Shown here: piece after piece, positions 41,962-53,479 of the stretch
Numbering within the stretch: the first letter of the stretch is position 1
Layout of the letters: every line of letters starts with the position of its first letter
Assembly (NCBI GenBank): GCA_944548615.1
Contig: OX155950.1
Coordinates: forward strand, 33,277,170-33,341,169
DNA length: 64,000 nt
Direction of reading: 5' to 3'
Source: Micropterix aruncella
Taxonomy: Eukaryota; Arthropoda; Insecta; Lepidoptera; Micropterigidae
Notes under the pieces: generated by a model
What the model was told of the DNA's origin: nothing
The model's database searches: none
What the model saw: the letters and a program-made list of their open reading frames with translations, nothing else
Translations under genes and position numbers: made by a program

Positions 41962-44835
41962 GTTTCAAAAGGGATTACGTATATAACGTGTTCTGTGGTC
42001 CGTACGTATGTATCAATATGACGCGTAAGGATGTCATGGGCATAGTAACTACACCACAGATTCATAACGGCCCACAATCAGGTCTTGCTTTTTCCATGAC
42101 TGCATGTTATTACATACGTAAGGTTATTGTCAGTTGCAAGAATTATGTTGAAGCTACATTAAATGTTATGTTAGTATTACCCGTACGGAGTATGATGAAA
42201 CATATTATAATCGAGTAATGGAGTTTCAACAAATTTCCTTGCAATTCAACAAACTTACGATTGAAATATCATTATTCTGTATAAAACCGTAATAATAAAA
42301 TGGCATTGTAGAAAGAGATCTCAGTGTGGTAAAAACCGCATGGCCCCCTTTTAAAAGTCGACCAGAGATTCCAGGTGGGCAACTTTTTAATTACTTTAGT
42401 TGGTATTTATCGAAGGTTACAGAAACTGGGCTCTGAAGAGTAAACCACTCCGTTTGAGGGTAAAGTGAGTATACCGCGCGGCTGCACCGCGTCGAATCTC
42501 CCGGGCGATTTATGACCTGCAATCCTTTTACGTTTGTTGCCCGTGCCATAGAGACGTAAAAGTGCCCACCGAAAATAGCCACGTGATGTATCATCTCATT
42601 TGTTTCGGTCGCGCGGGGAAATATTACATCTCGTAAAGCATTTCTGTTTTTTTTTGTATTTTGATGCGGCCCAGCCGAATACACAACCGGTGAATGAGGC
42701 CGGTTCGCGCTCTAATTACTTTTCAACCAGTTACTGCTCGTGGAGACTTGATTAAGCGTGAAATATATCGCGGTTGGCACTCGTTTAATGTCGGCGTTTT
42801 AGTGGTGAACACCTATCTTTTAGCTTTCCTTAATCCAATATGTAAATCTTTAACGCAAGATGCTGAAATGCCTGTACAACCGATCGGTGATTTTCCTGTT
42901 GTGACAATTCGCAGGCGGCCGATCTCCGTATGTATCCTTTCAAATCCTTCAGGCGACATGAGACATCAGAAAAATATCCGAAATGGGCGGACACGCGAAT
43001 AAATAGACGCGCTCAATTTTGTAGGGTTAGACTGATAAAAATTCAGCGTTGACGAAGCGTCAGGCATAGATTCCACGTCCTCTCGCGCCGGCGACCGAAC
43101 GCATACTAAACTTTATTTCGCAGCGCTAGCACAGAATAACTATCTTTGCGCAGTGGTGGTATACCCTTAGGGCAAAGCATATTTAGCGTAACTCTCAGAG
43201 CGCTCTCACGTTTTAATTAATTGTAATTGATTTAGGGCCTAAATAAATAATATAGCTATGCGAGACGCTAGAGAATTACCCAGTCAATATAATGAAATTA
43301 AAATAAAATACACTCACCGCTTACATTGTACGAGTAATCGCGCCTGAAAGTTTTCGAAATCAGTTTAAAGCATTAATATCTAAAGCAAAGAGCAACCTTT
43401 TTGAGTCCGAATAGTAAATTGGTTCCTTATCGAAAGATTCGCTTAGAAACTTTTTTAAATTATTGCTTATATTTTTTAAAAAATGTATTAAACTCAAATT
43501 CATTATTTATGTTCGTTCTCAGTTATCATGTCACCTTCATATGAAGAAGACACTTTAACACAGCTCTTTTTTCAGTTTCATAAAGCATTCACTCCAGCGA
43601 TTTCTAATTTAGGATATTGGTAGATGGAAATCTCTTTTTAAATATCTATTAGAATGTTTAAACATTCGTTTTTTAAGTAATGTAGGCTACTGGTACAACA
43701 GTATACCATACAGTAGCGTCTCCCAGAACAAAATTGAAATCGTAGTTAGCTATGTCACGAGTCCAAGGGATCGCATATGGCCACCACATATCTACTACTC
43801 CGCTAACGCAGATGTTCAAACGTTTGAGAAATTCGCCAACCTTCGCACGCGCGTAACGCTAACCAAAGGCGTTCGTCGTGACGTACCCCTCTGCTTACTT
43901 TTGTCTGACCCTATGCCCGCAATGCCCTTTCACTCTAAAGTGCGTCTACTGTTCTCTTGGTATACCTACTGTGCTGGTACTTACCTTTCAAATTTAATAT
44001 TGAAAAATGTTTAAGTCGGAATGTACAGTGTCATAAAAAAGTTATTTTCGACTGTTATTATTTTATGTGTGTTTTTAATTCACTATCAAAAAATCTTACA
44101 TCTTTTTCGTAAAATTACATTTTTAATTGATATCGTATAAAATTGTCATTTTCCTTGAAACTATCTAGTTATAAGTGACGCAATTTTAAAATCTTATATA
44201 TATTTTTTAATAAATTAATTAAAAAGTAACGTTTGTATATTCAAGACCATCCTTCATACTGATGGGAATTTCCAATATCATGGTTCGCCAACTTTTGATC
44301 CCACGGCTTCCCAAAATCCACCCACGCACTCACATACACACATTCGAGTAACTCAACTCCCTCGCGGATAAATCCTGAGGAATCCCTCGCAGCGCGAGTG
44401 GAAAAGTGTTGATTTGTGAGCGGCTGCGTTTAGAGCCATCGACGCCCATTTAATTATTGGCTCGCCGGGGCTCTCCCAGGCAGCGTGGGGATAGCTTTAA
44501 TAAGAGCAGACTTAGACGTAATCCGCCGGCTAATCGAATCTGCTATCCAATCATTTCGCCGCCTCGCATTGAATCCGTAAGTGGTGCAGGCCGCTCTCGC
44601 CTGTCCAACGGCGGTCATAACAAGTGACCCCTTTGTAACGGGCTTTGTATGATAATGACGCGAGATGAGTCGATATGGCAATTTTGTGGGGGATTTACTG
44701 CGTAGTCTCCAATTTACTCACTCGTACAAATCATAAATCGTATGAAGTTTTTTCTGTTATTCATCCGATTTTTTTTGGAATCGGAGACTATCGCGGTTGC
44801 TTATAAATAAGATAAAAAAAACGAATTTCACGCGT
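41962..44835. other. no recognised gene
   Basis: Almost 2.9 kb without an identifiable gene or repeat. Two CpG-rich segments (42450-43150 and 44380-44700) have open stretches of 75-102 codons on one or both strands with no domains. The remainder is AT-rich. Conservation would be needed to decide whether the CpG-rich parts are regulatory. Confidence 0.4.
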
Positions 44836-44837
44836 GA

Positions 44838-44900
44838 AGTCTGCAACACTCGACGATTCGGCGACGTCACAGCCGCTGTTGTCTAGGGTAGAAATTATAG
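44838..44900 (+). repeat. half of the hairpin repeat next to a Penelope-like fragment
   Basis: GCAACACTCGACGATTCGGC, GACGTCACAGCCGCTGTTG and TCTAGGGTAGA parallel the left arm and loop of the hairpin at 32285-32341. The right arm is missing. The following 44930-44982 holds a short tandem, GTAAAGGATGTAATACCACT, twice. Confidence 0.5.
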
Positions 44901-44983
44901 CTAAAATATAGCACGATTTTTGACGTCTGTAAAGGATGTAATACCACTGTTTGCAGTGTAAAGGATGTAATACCACTGCAAAC

Positions 44984-45300
44984 CCCAAGTGTATAAAGTC
45001 AAATGCAGCTGTGGAAATACGTTGGACAAACAAAACGGTCCATAGCCACTCGACTAATAGAACACAACAAAGCTGTTAAAAACGTTCAGCGAGAAAAATC
45101 GGCGATCTGCGAACATATTATATTGGATAGCAGAAGTAACCACTGGCTGCAGTTTCAAATTCCATTGTGCTACCCAAATGACAATTCTACTTTCCTCGTA
45201 TGATCCGGGAAGCCACTGAAATAAGAAGATCCCCGAACTTCAATAGAGACGACGGTAACAAACTCTCTTCTACGTGGAACCCTCTTTTTACAATGTTCCC
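44984..45300 (+). pseudogene. Penelope-like element, GIY-YIG endonuclease fragment
   Basis: Three reading frames carry consecutive parts of one domain: VYKVKCSCGN (from 44989), then KYVGQTKRSIATRLIEHNKA and VKNVQREKSAICEH (45012-45110), then YFPRMIREATEIRRSPNF, NRDDGNKLSSTWNPLF (45191-45288). In Penelope-like elements the endonuclease reads C.CG..YVGQT.RSI..R..EH..A......SA..EH......REA.EI..N.NRDDG..LS..W.P, so the match is strong. Two frameshifts, just after CGN and near 45195, inactivate it. The reverse transcriptase that normally precedes the domain is absent. Confidence 0.82.
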
Positions 45301-45369
45301 ATCGCCGAACGCCGAACGCAAAGACGTAAAGCAGGATATAGTGTGTTCAATTTCAAAATTTGCGCGCGA

Positions 45370-45490
45370 CGACCCCCCCCCCCCCCAGCACCACTGTTAT
45401 AATCTATGGCAGCGCTATGCGGCCTACCCGCGGAACAAAGGACTGATTTCTGGACGACCTACCCGCGGACAAAGGCTCTTTCAATCTACC
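45370..45490. repeat. poly(C) tract and short tandem
   Basis: A C-run of about 16 at 45371-45386. CCTACCCGCGGA then ACAAAGG occurs twice at about 45423-45447 and 45460-45477. No gene. Confidence 0.6.
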
Positions 45491-45504
45491 TAGACAACAG
45501 CGGA

Positions 45505-45797
45505 TGCAACGTAAGGGAGAGGACTGCGCAAGCGACCTCGAACCTGTAACCAGTCGGGAGACCGGAGTAATCTGGTTGCAACTGGTAGTAAGGGCGAGTG
45601 TTGAGTGTCGGCTCACTGGTTGATTAAGCTGGTCATCTCGCGGTAAGGCGTTGGCTTCTTACGGGCGAGTGGCGTAACTAGACAGTGGACTCTTTTCGTC
45701 CCAAGTCTTCTACCATCACCTCAAGGGAGACAAAACGATCTAATATCTTTAAAACAGTGATGGGGTCTCCCGTTGTAGTGGACAGCTCCAGTTGTCT
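45505..45797 (+). repeat. G1 family element, truncated copy
   Basis: Begins AACGTAAGGGAGAGGACTGC, then GCAAGCGACCTCGAACCTGT, CAGTCGGGAGACCGGAGTAA, TCTCGCGGTAAGGCGTTGG, CTTACGGGCGAGTGGCGTA and GTTGTAGTGGACAGCTCCAG at its end. The end variant GACAGCTCCAGTTGT matches the copy at 29888-30005, so two 3'-end subfamilies exist. No clear TSD was found. Confidence 0.72.
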
Positions 45798-46585
45798 CAA
45801 TTTTCTATGCAAGCAGTCGATTTAAACGTCGACGTGAGATCGCGCAGTCGTGATGTTAACCCTCTCAGTGCAAATGGCGGCGGCTTATCATACGAAGAGC
45901 TGAAATCTCCCCGTCAGGATGAGGATCACGCACGCACCTCACGTGCTCCTGACCTTGACAGCGCGCGGAGAGATGAGCTAAATTTGTTGCCGTCACTGCG
46001 AGTGCAACGCGGCATTAGTCATCCGGCCAAATGAACACAAACAATGGGAATCTTTCAACTGTGCGCGTAGCTCTGTCTCTCTGCCTGTTCCGTGCATGGC
46101 GGACCGCTCGCGTTATTTATTGTTCCGTATATCTGCCCGGCCGACGCCCGCCTCGCAAACGGAATGGACTCAGCCGTTTAATATCGTTTATTTATGCCGC
46201 TGAACGCAATTATACGCTTCAGTTTTTATATTTGCTCTGCTGATGTCACCGTCGGATTCCCCGACTTGGGATATCTTGCGCCGTACAAACCAGCGTTAGC
46301 AAACCTCGGACTACATATAAAGGGTTTCCGGAAAGAACAAGAAATGTTACATTTTCGTATTTTGCAATTTTCATATAACTGACAATGCAGTTTCATAGAT
46401 TAAAATCAGTAATACAAGTAAGCATTTCAGTCTAGCAAAGAACAGGAATAACCAAGCTTTATGGCCCGGTATCAAATCTTATGACTTTAGGTTTAAATTT
46501 ATCGTCTTACGATTGATTGTGTTTTGGTTTGGATTATATTTTTACTAGCTTTATTTGAACTTACAATGTTCGTGTGTAAGTTGTC
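45798..46585. other. no recognised gene; CpG-rich patch 45820-46260
   Basis: Open frames of 70-80 codons follow the CpG-rich patch and have no domain. GTTAACCCTCTCAGTGCAAA at about 45857 resembles one end of a TTAA element, but no partner end was found. Confidence 0.35.
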
Positions 46586-46590
46586 TGTTT

Positions 46591-47096
46591 AAAAAAAAAC
46601 AGCCATTTTTCAACCACTTGCTGGTTTCCGATTGAGCTGAATGTTGGCATACTTGTGTAAGTTCGGTGACAATGTAATATCATGGTACCATAGAGCTGAT
46701 TTGATGGTGCAGCCGGGATGCAGAAACTGGAACTCCCTGATGGTGAATGGTAGTACTTTCCATTACACATGATGACGAGGGTCTGAATATAGATCCGGAA
46801 GATTGCAAATGGAACTCCCTGATGGAAAGTGCTAAAATAGTCGAGTTTGGACTCGTTTGTTTTGTTGTATTGAAGTACTCTCCATTACGCATGATGGCAA
46901 GGAACTGAAGATGGAGCCAGAGGATTGCCACTGCAACTCCCTGATGGAAAGTGTTAGATAGTCGAGTTTGGGCCCGTTTGTTTTGTTGTCATGAGTATTT
47001 TCCATTACACATGATGACGAGGGTATGAAGATGGAGTCAGGAGATTGCCGCTGGAACTCCCTGATGGAAAAAAAGGCTGTTTTTTTAAATACTTTT
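46591..47096. mobile_element. MITE-like element with internal 121-bp tandem repeats
   Basis: The ends TTTAAAAAAAAACAGCC at about 46590 and, in reverse, TTTAAAAAAACAGCC at about 47096 form an inverted pair. Inside, AACTCCCTGATGG starts units at 46731, 46813, 46935 and 47055. The second and third units are about 121 bp long (GATAGTCGAGTTTGG, CGTTTGTTTTGTTGT, TCCATTAC.CATGATG, TGAAGATGGAG.CAG); the first is shortened by 38-40 bp. The left part (CGATTGAGCTGAATGTTGGC, ATACTTGTGTAAG) has wording I recall from lepidopteran repeats. Target duplication not resolved. Confidence 0.6.
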
Positions 47097-47778
47097 ATTT
47101 TATTACATTTCTGGCGTTGCGAATGGTATTAAAAATGATTGGAGAACTTACCCATTCGGCTTAGAGGATCGGTTGACATATAATTATTGTTATCACTGTG
47201 TTTTATCAAATAGCACGATGGTGAAACTAGCACCCCGTCCGCTCTCTAGCGAGGGTGAAGTTGTCGGAATCGCAGTATATCGCCCCATAAGGCCTTGTAT
47301 CGCTTAACAAGCGAGCGCTGTGTAACGTACTGCTCCTCCGGTCGCGCTGTCCGCGTCGGCTGTATTTGTACGGGATATCGCGTTTCCCATGCGTACAAGG
47401 AAAAGCTTTGAGAGAAGACCCGTGTTATGCACAGTTTGTCTTCATTGACTTGGACGGTTCTTACCCCCAAAGTGCCCCGTCTGGAGGCTTCCTGCCACAC
47501 GCTCGCACATACACTCTAACGCGGGCTATCAGTGCGGTGCTACCAGACGTTAAATTTGAGATGGTAACATTAAATAGTAATTGAATATTGCTTAAAATGT
47601 GGTAAATCCCGTGTAATAAATTTTCTGATCCTTTGGGTTTTTTTGGGCATCTTAGCAACCTAGAAAATGACCTAGAATAATATTATATTTAAGTTGGAAA
47701 AGGGAATTGAGCTTGGATCATTCATTATCTAACAAGACTGACCTTTTTTGGCTGGTTTTAAGCATCGATATATGATCT
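47097..47778. other. no recognised gene
   Basis: Unique sequence with overlapping short open frames on both strands around 47246-47658 and no domains. Confidence 0.4.
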
Positions 47779-47779
47779 C

Positions 47780-48045
47780 CTAGATGGGCCTTTCGTGCTT
47801 GAAAATTATTTCTTCAAAACCACTACTAAAGCCGGCCAGTAGTAGTTTGATCGCAGTCCGCTGGCAGACATCCGACCGTTTCCGGTGGAGAACTGCCGCG
47901 AAAAATATTTGCGCGCTTTTCTCTCGCATACTGTTCAATTTATAGCTCTATCTGTCACATGATTTACAAGGAAAGGGTATGTGGAGCCAACATGTTTGTA
48001 TCTAAGGGTATATCTAGCTCTTATATCTATGGCTTTAAGTCTGAT
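47780..48045 (+). repeat. dispersed repeat D3, copy 2
   Basis: CTAGATGGGCCTTTCGTGC, AAAACCAC.ACTAAAGCC, GGCCAGTAGTAGTTTGATC, CTTTTCTCTCGCATACTGTT and TATAGCTCT...CTGTCA. Same order and direction as 28860-29110. Confidence 0.6.
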
Positions 48046-49775
48046 TTTTTTGTTTATTTATTTGTATGATGTACCACTTCGCACCAAATAAGTGATCGGG
48101 GACTCTAAGCCGGCTGACCGATCACTGAAATATAACATCTAGTATGTAACATAGTATAAAGGACTCTTCTCTCTATTGTGCTCTGGTAACAAAACATAAT
48201 ATTTTTTGAAAATAATTCCTCCATATTTCCGTGACGATTTTTTCTGTGTTGCTTATTGAGAAAATATTTTCTGAAGATGAGAAAATTTCAAGGCGATTGT
48301 AGGCGAATCTCGTTTCTGCCTTATTCAGTCTATTTCTGTGATTATTTATACCACCTTGGAGACAAGTATTTACTTTTTTCTGGCAACACCACGCCGCCGG
48401 TTACGAGGCAGGGCAAGGGCGCGCGGGGCCTCAGTCGCAAAGTTGACGCGGACGAGAGCGCAACTTGGAGATTTATATCACTTTTCCCTGTTCGTTTATT
48501 AAAGAGGGGATAAGGTGTCTTTACTTATTTATAAAGGCGCCGATGAAATATTTCTCTCGGCGTTAAAGTCGCCGAGTCCATTAAAATTTGAGCTCCGCGC
48601 GAGGGAGACAAAGAGCTGTGAAAAATATAGAGAGCTTATTATTTTTGATTATGGGGCCATTATACTTTTACGGGTAAGCCGAGGCAAAGCATTAACGCGG
48701 TGGGGGGGTTGCGATCGAGTTAATATTTGATATTGGGAAAGATGACTTTTTTGAAGATTTTTGTAGTAGGTATGAGGTAGATTTTTGTAGTTCCTTTACA
48801 TACATGGCAGAGCAAATATCCATGGAATACATCCAATAAGAAAACTAAAATAATGCTATAAAAAATATACTTCTAAGTTTAGCTGTATACACTGTAACTC
48901 GAGAGATACAAAAAAAATGTCAAGTAGGTAAATTATCACTACGTCACGATCAATCTTTAGTGGCACATCGTAGTATGGAGGAAACGACAAAATCATCGAT
49001 TTATTTATATTAGTAATCGATTCTTTATATTAATAATTATTAAGATTAGCGGTTACCTACATACAGCCAAAAACCACCATCCACGTTTTGGCTTTGACGT
49101 AATATTTTATTTCGGTTTTCCCTAACGCCAATAATTTAAAACTAAAACAAAACCTTTAATAATAATTTACACACTACTTATAATATTTTCATAGTAATTA
49201 TTTAAATAATAATACTTTTGTATTTTATGCAAACGTATTCATTGGTAACATATAATAATAGTAAATATAATTGTTGCTAATAGTAATTTAAAATAGTTTT
49301 GTCGTTTTAAGCGAGAATATGTGAAATAATGGCATCCACCCTTTCCCTGCCGGTTTCAATCATCAACAAGTGGTTTTTCCTGTTTCATTTGGAAAGTTCT
49401 GCATGGTTTTAACTTATCATTAAATTAATTACATATTCTAGTGCTATATAACTAAAATAGCTTTGAGCAAATTTAGTTCTGGTTTTTTTTATTAAGTAAT
49501 TAGGTGACGAACAACCTCCCGTTAGAATTTTGTGGTCAGAGATGTTAAGTGATTTATCATTGTTCAGTAATATAATTTAGATTTCCTTCATAATTTTGTC
49601 TTTTTTTTTAAATCCACCTTACTTTTGTTGTTAGTTACCGCTAAATTATTCTTTGATTGTTAAATTGAGGACCGTTATCTCAAAGTGATACATCAGGTTT
49701 ATTTTCATAAATGAGATTCTAATGGTTTCATGTACTTCAGTGAAAAGAAATTTTTAGAAAACGATATTTTTTTTT
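48046..49775. other. no recognised gene
   Basis: A CpG-rich patch at 48390-48720 with domain-less open stretches. 48750-49775 is AT-rich and unremarkable. Confidence 0.4.
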
Positions 49776-49779
49776 GCAG

Positions 49780-49800
49780 GTGCAAAATGAGAGTTTTCTT
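49780..49800 (+). other. candidate 21-bp microexon with start codon
   Basis: ATATTTTTTTTTGCAG ends at 49779 and GTAAGTTTCA starts at 49801. Both are near-ideal splice signals around GTGCAAAATGAGAGTTTTCT plus one T. The ATG would begin Met-Arg-Val-Phe, like the tiny first coding exons of many secreted insect proteins (for example cuticle proteins). No downstream exon is visible within the next kilobases, so this may be chance. Confidence 0.25.
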
Positions 49801-49801
49801 G

Positions 49802-50400
49802 TAAGTTTCATCCATAGATCATTATTGATTCTATGTCTTATGAGAAAAAAATACGGCTATCGAAGATGTTAATACAAAGACATATTACGAGATAATAATA
49901 AAAGGGACCCTACAAAGCCACTGAAGTCTTGTAAATATAAGAGTCGAGGAATCTGATACAAAATTGAAATAAATGTTGAAATTACCATGGAAGATTTAGA
50001 CAAAGAGATACATCTACTATAAAAGTATTGTTTTGATAAAAAATAGCGCTTAATTAACTAACATATTAAAGAAGATTTCTCATTATAGTTATCAGTATGC
50101 GTTTAGATTTGTTGATAGCTGACTTAACATATAACAACAACGTGTTTAAATTAAATGTAATTCTTAGTAAATGTGTTGAATAAAAATGTTCATCTTGCAA
50201 AAAAAACATTTTTTGCTGATGTATCATTTAGAGAAAACGGTCCATATTTGTACGCTTTTAAAAAGGACAATAACGTATTGAAATGATCGTGTAATGTCAT
50301 AGCAATGGAGAAATTTAGATAGTAATCAGTATTTTGTTTGTGTGACGAATAAAGTAAAAATTATGGCACGATTGCGTCGTCTTCGTCTTTCGTGAACGAG
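49802..50400. other. no recognised feature
   Basis: AT-rich sequence without coding or repeat signals. Confidence 0.45.
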
Positions 50401-50424
50401 AGGTTTTGGATTTGCTTTCCGATT

Positions 50425-50565
50425 GAATGACGTGACGAAATCGTCCAAGGCTTTATAAGAGCTTTTCCTCGTTGTCGCCTCCGACGGAGAAGTAGGTTAC
50501 ATCTCCAGAGTTACATATTTTATTTGCTTTTACAACTAACTAGTCTCTGGAGTGTCGAAGGTAGG
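50425..50565 (+). promoter_or_regulatory. possible core promoter and donor site
   Basis: A CRE-like TGACGTGACG at 50428-50437 is followed by GGCTTTATAAGAGC (TATA-like, 50450-50463), GC-richer sequence, and GTCGAAG|GTAGGTGG near 50558, which fits a 5' splice site. The arrangement would suit a promoter with a 70-bp 5' leader. The CpG-rich 320 bases beyond (50565-50890) are open on both strands but show no domain. Very tentative. Confidence 0.2.
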
Positions 50566-50569
50566 TGGA

Positions 50570-51340
50570 ACAGAGTTGGGCGGCTCCGAACGGCTGGCCA
50601 ACTTCGAATCTGAAACTAAACGAGCGATCCCCAGGGAGCCGCCTCAGTCTGCGCCGGCTATGGCCGCGGCGCGCATACGCACCCATGTCTAGTTGTGACT
50701 TTCTGAGTGATTTACGAACGAGAATGGTCCGCGGGCTTCCTCCCGAAGCCTGGCCTCTGAGGGACTCCAGCGGACGCAGGGAAGGGGGCAACGCGGCCGA
50801 AGGCAACCAGCAACATTTTTTGCGAAATTGCATTACGTATTCCCCGGACGCGAGCGACTTTATTTATATCATGCTGCCCCTCCAAATCTAGTCCTGTGGC
50901 TAATTTTGATTTTAAATTGGTGTGGGGTAATTGATGTTAGACATGCATGTATTGTTCTTGTTGAGGTGTAGGCAGAGTGGACTGGATCAGGGAAGAATGT
51001 TGTACTTACTGCAGAATAATTTATTTTATATATTTATCTATCTATCTAAAATAAAGAACGAGATACACATTGCTGCAGCATTACAAAATATATGTGTTTG
51101 AATCAGTAATTAGAAAGAAAGCTCATTGCAGCATCTTGATAACCACATCAACGCCGCCTCACTAAGACTAGGCCTGTACTAAGGCAGACGTACCAGAAAA
51201 TTAATTTACCTGTGCACGCCTTTAGTTGTAATTGAAAGAAAAAAAAACAAAGTATTTACTCATCAAGCGTTTGAAAATCATGAAATAACAATTAGAAAAA
51301 TAGATTTGTGATGGAATTGGAATTAACGAATTACTCAAAA
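50570..51340. other. no recognised gene
   Basis: CpG-rich until about 50890, then AT-rich. The open frames of 97-108 codons overlap on opposite strands, which argues against coding. A (TATC)n tract lies at 51031-51049. Confidence 0.4.
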
Positions 51341-51341
51341 A

Positions 51342-51647
51342 TATTTCAAATTTATAAAAAAATATCATTTACAAATAAGCTAGTCACAAATAATAAAAGA
51401 TAACCTTTGTTTGTTTTTGTTTGTTTTTTTAAAATTCTTTAATGTGAAATTTCACAATGGGCGGGTTTATTATCGAAAGGGCAATCTCTTCCAACCAACC
51501 CTACTGTGAAGTTTTTATATGTGTATTTGCGTGTATATTTGTGTATAAGTGTGTCTTGTTATAGTGTTATTTCAAATTTATAAATAATTATCATTCACAA
51601 ATAATAGAATCCCAAATAACAAAACATAAACTTTGTTTGTTTGTTTG
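51342..51647 (-). mobile_element. SINE 3' part between 79-bp direct repeats
   Basis: 51421-51560 is, on the minus strand, the 3' part of the SINE family at 21908: AAGACACACTTATACAC, GAGATTGCCCTTTCGATAAT, AAACCCGCCCATTGTGAAAT and a CAAACA-type tail. It is flanked by direct repeats, 51342-51420 and 51569-51647, that share ATTTCAAATTTATAAA, ATCATT(T/C)ACAAATAA and CTTTGTTTGTTT. The repeats are far longer than a normal TSD, so the whole locus was probably duplicated segmentally. Confidence 0.6.
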
Positions 51648-51704
51648 ATTTTTAAAATAGTTTTTTTTAAAAATGCAATTCCGTTAATTTTATTATAATT
51701 GTAT

Positions 51705-51736
51705 ACAAATAGCGTATAATAAAATATACGCTATTT
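51705..51736. other. perfect 13-bp hairpin
   Basis: CAAATAGCGTATA and TATACGCTATTTG flank a 6-base loop (ATAAAA). No run of T follows on either strand, so it does not resemble a terminator. It may be a relic of a palindromic element end. Confidence 0.7.
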
Positions 51737-51739
51737 GCT

Positions 51740-52630
51740 CTCACTCGTCAGCCGCCGCGCCGGTCGCTGTGGCCGGTGGCTCGATTGCGCCAAACCTTAA
51801 TATTCTAATTATATTCGGAGGTTGGGTACTTTTCAAATAGAATGGAGCGGCGTAGTCTTCCAATACACGTCTTTACAAAAATGTATGTCCCTTAGGCTCC
51901 AAATATCAAAATCATTTTATGATTGCTTTTTACATTCAAAACCTTTGTTAGAATCACAGAAACGATCCCCACACTGTCGCGTCGCGGGAATTCCCGAATT
52001 ACCAATTTCGCCGCCGATGCAGTGCGACCCTCAGCCGGTGGCTTGCATAAACAAAAACTCTGGTTTTTCAGTGCGCCCTCGCGACGGGGCGCGACGGAGA
52101 CGGGCCGAAGCAGTGTTGAAAAATTAATTTTATAGCCATTGTTTCCGCGCGTTACCTCCATCGCCGTCTCTGTCTCTTGCCCGGGTGGATGCCCCCGAGG
52201 GACAGAGACATCATCCCGTCACGTCGCACCGCGCGGTGGCGGTCAGGGCTGGAATAGGAAGATAAACCCAACGAAAACTCTCCAAAACGACGAAGTGAAT
52301 AAAGCGTTTATAAACATGAGAAGATTTATCGAAGAACTACTATCGATATTAATGCACAAAATAATACACAACAAATTGATCATTTAATTTTAGTAAAGAA
52401 ATTGTCATTTTTCTTGGTTCGTTCTCCTCGTACGTTTAATCGCCCTGCCCTACCTTTGGGATTTTATTCAAAAAGTTGGTTTTTTTAAAATACATTTCTC
52501 AATTACAATACTTGTTTAAAATATACCAGACAAAATATATAGCGGTTTATATAGGTGGCTTTTATATGTAGATTAGATATACGGTTTTTATATATAGATA
52601 AATTTGTACACTTGAAGAGGCCCTGTAACA
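51740..52630. other. no recognised gene; CpG-rich patch 51960-52250
   Basis: Frames of 70-100 codons are open on both strands in a CpG-rich patch without domains. 52390-52630 is AT-rich. Confidence 0.4.
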
Positions 52631-52637
52631 TAGTACC

Positions 52638-53383
52638 AAGCGCCATTTTTCAAGTTTCGAGAAAAACGCATTTGAAAGTTTGATGAAATACTCAATCTGG
52701 GAAATTGATTTGCATTCTAGATGAGTTTTGAAAGAAATTGTACATACATATCTTCATGAGTATATCACCCCGTCTTTGTTAACATTAGGCTTTTTTCGTA
52801 TTTTTTAGATTTCTATTTTTTTTTGTCCAGGCGCTTAGCACTATTTGCACCAAGATATTATTCAAATTTAATGGTATATCGCATTCTAGAGTGGAATTAT
52901 CAACGAATAATGAAGGCTAGAATGTTACTCTCTTACTCTAAATTATAAGATCGAAGATAAGAATAAGCGTATAAGATCAAAGTTATACAAATAAAGGAAT
53001 GAAGAACAGTGCTGAGATACTAAGCGACAAAACTGGGAATTAAGGTTAGGTGGAAGACAATGCCAAGCGCCACTTACATTTATTGAAGTTTCGGTTTCCG
53101 AATTGCTTGTGGAGTCGTCAGATGAGATCTGGTAGTCATCGTTGAAGACATGTTCATCTCTTCATCAGTAAATTGTAACCGCCGGACACAGGATCTGCCA
53201 GGATTGATCGCCGCATTGTCGCTTGGCACGACGAGCTATTCGTAAAAAATAACTAAGGGCAACACAGTGCGATGGCTCTCCCGCGCGCTCTGTCAGTGGA
53301 CTCTATAGAAGCATAGTTCTTACTTTTCCCCACCAGTATTTTCCACCAGCTCGATTTTTGCAGAAATGGCGCTTGGAAGTGTA
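52638..53383. repeat. region bounded by inverted CCAAGCGCCATTT motifs
   Basis: CCAAGCGCCATTT near 52639 and its exact reverse complement AAATGGCGCTTGG near 53367 bracket about 740 bases. Further partial copies lie near 53064 (GCCAAGCGCCA) and, inverted, near 53220 (GCTTGGCA). No TSD was found and the interior has no coding. It could be a DNA transposon remnant or a cluster of binding sites. Confidence 0.3.
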
Positions 53384-53479
53384 TTACTCCCCCCCCCCCC
53401 ACCTCTTCATATATAATTTGTATATATTTTATATACATTTTTCTACATATATGATAATATAGCGGACGTACCACGTACG

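Noticed and set aside
50540..50891. Overlapping 97- and 108-codon frames after the possible promoter
   Set aside because: Open on both strands in a GC-rich patch with no domain; the donor-like site upstream does not place either frame in an exon.
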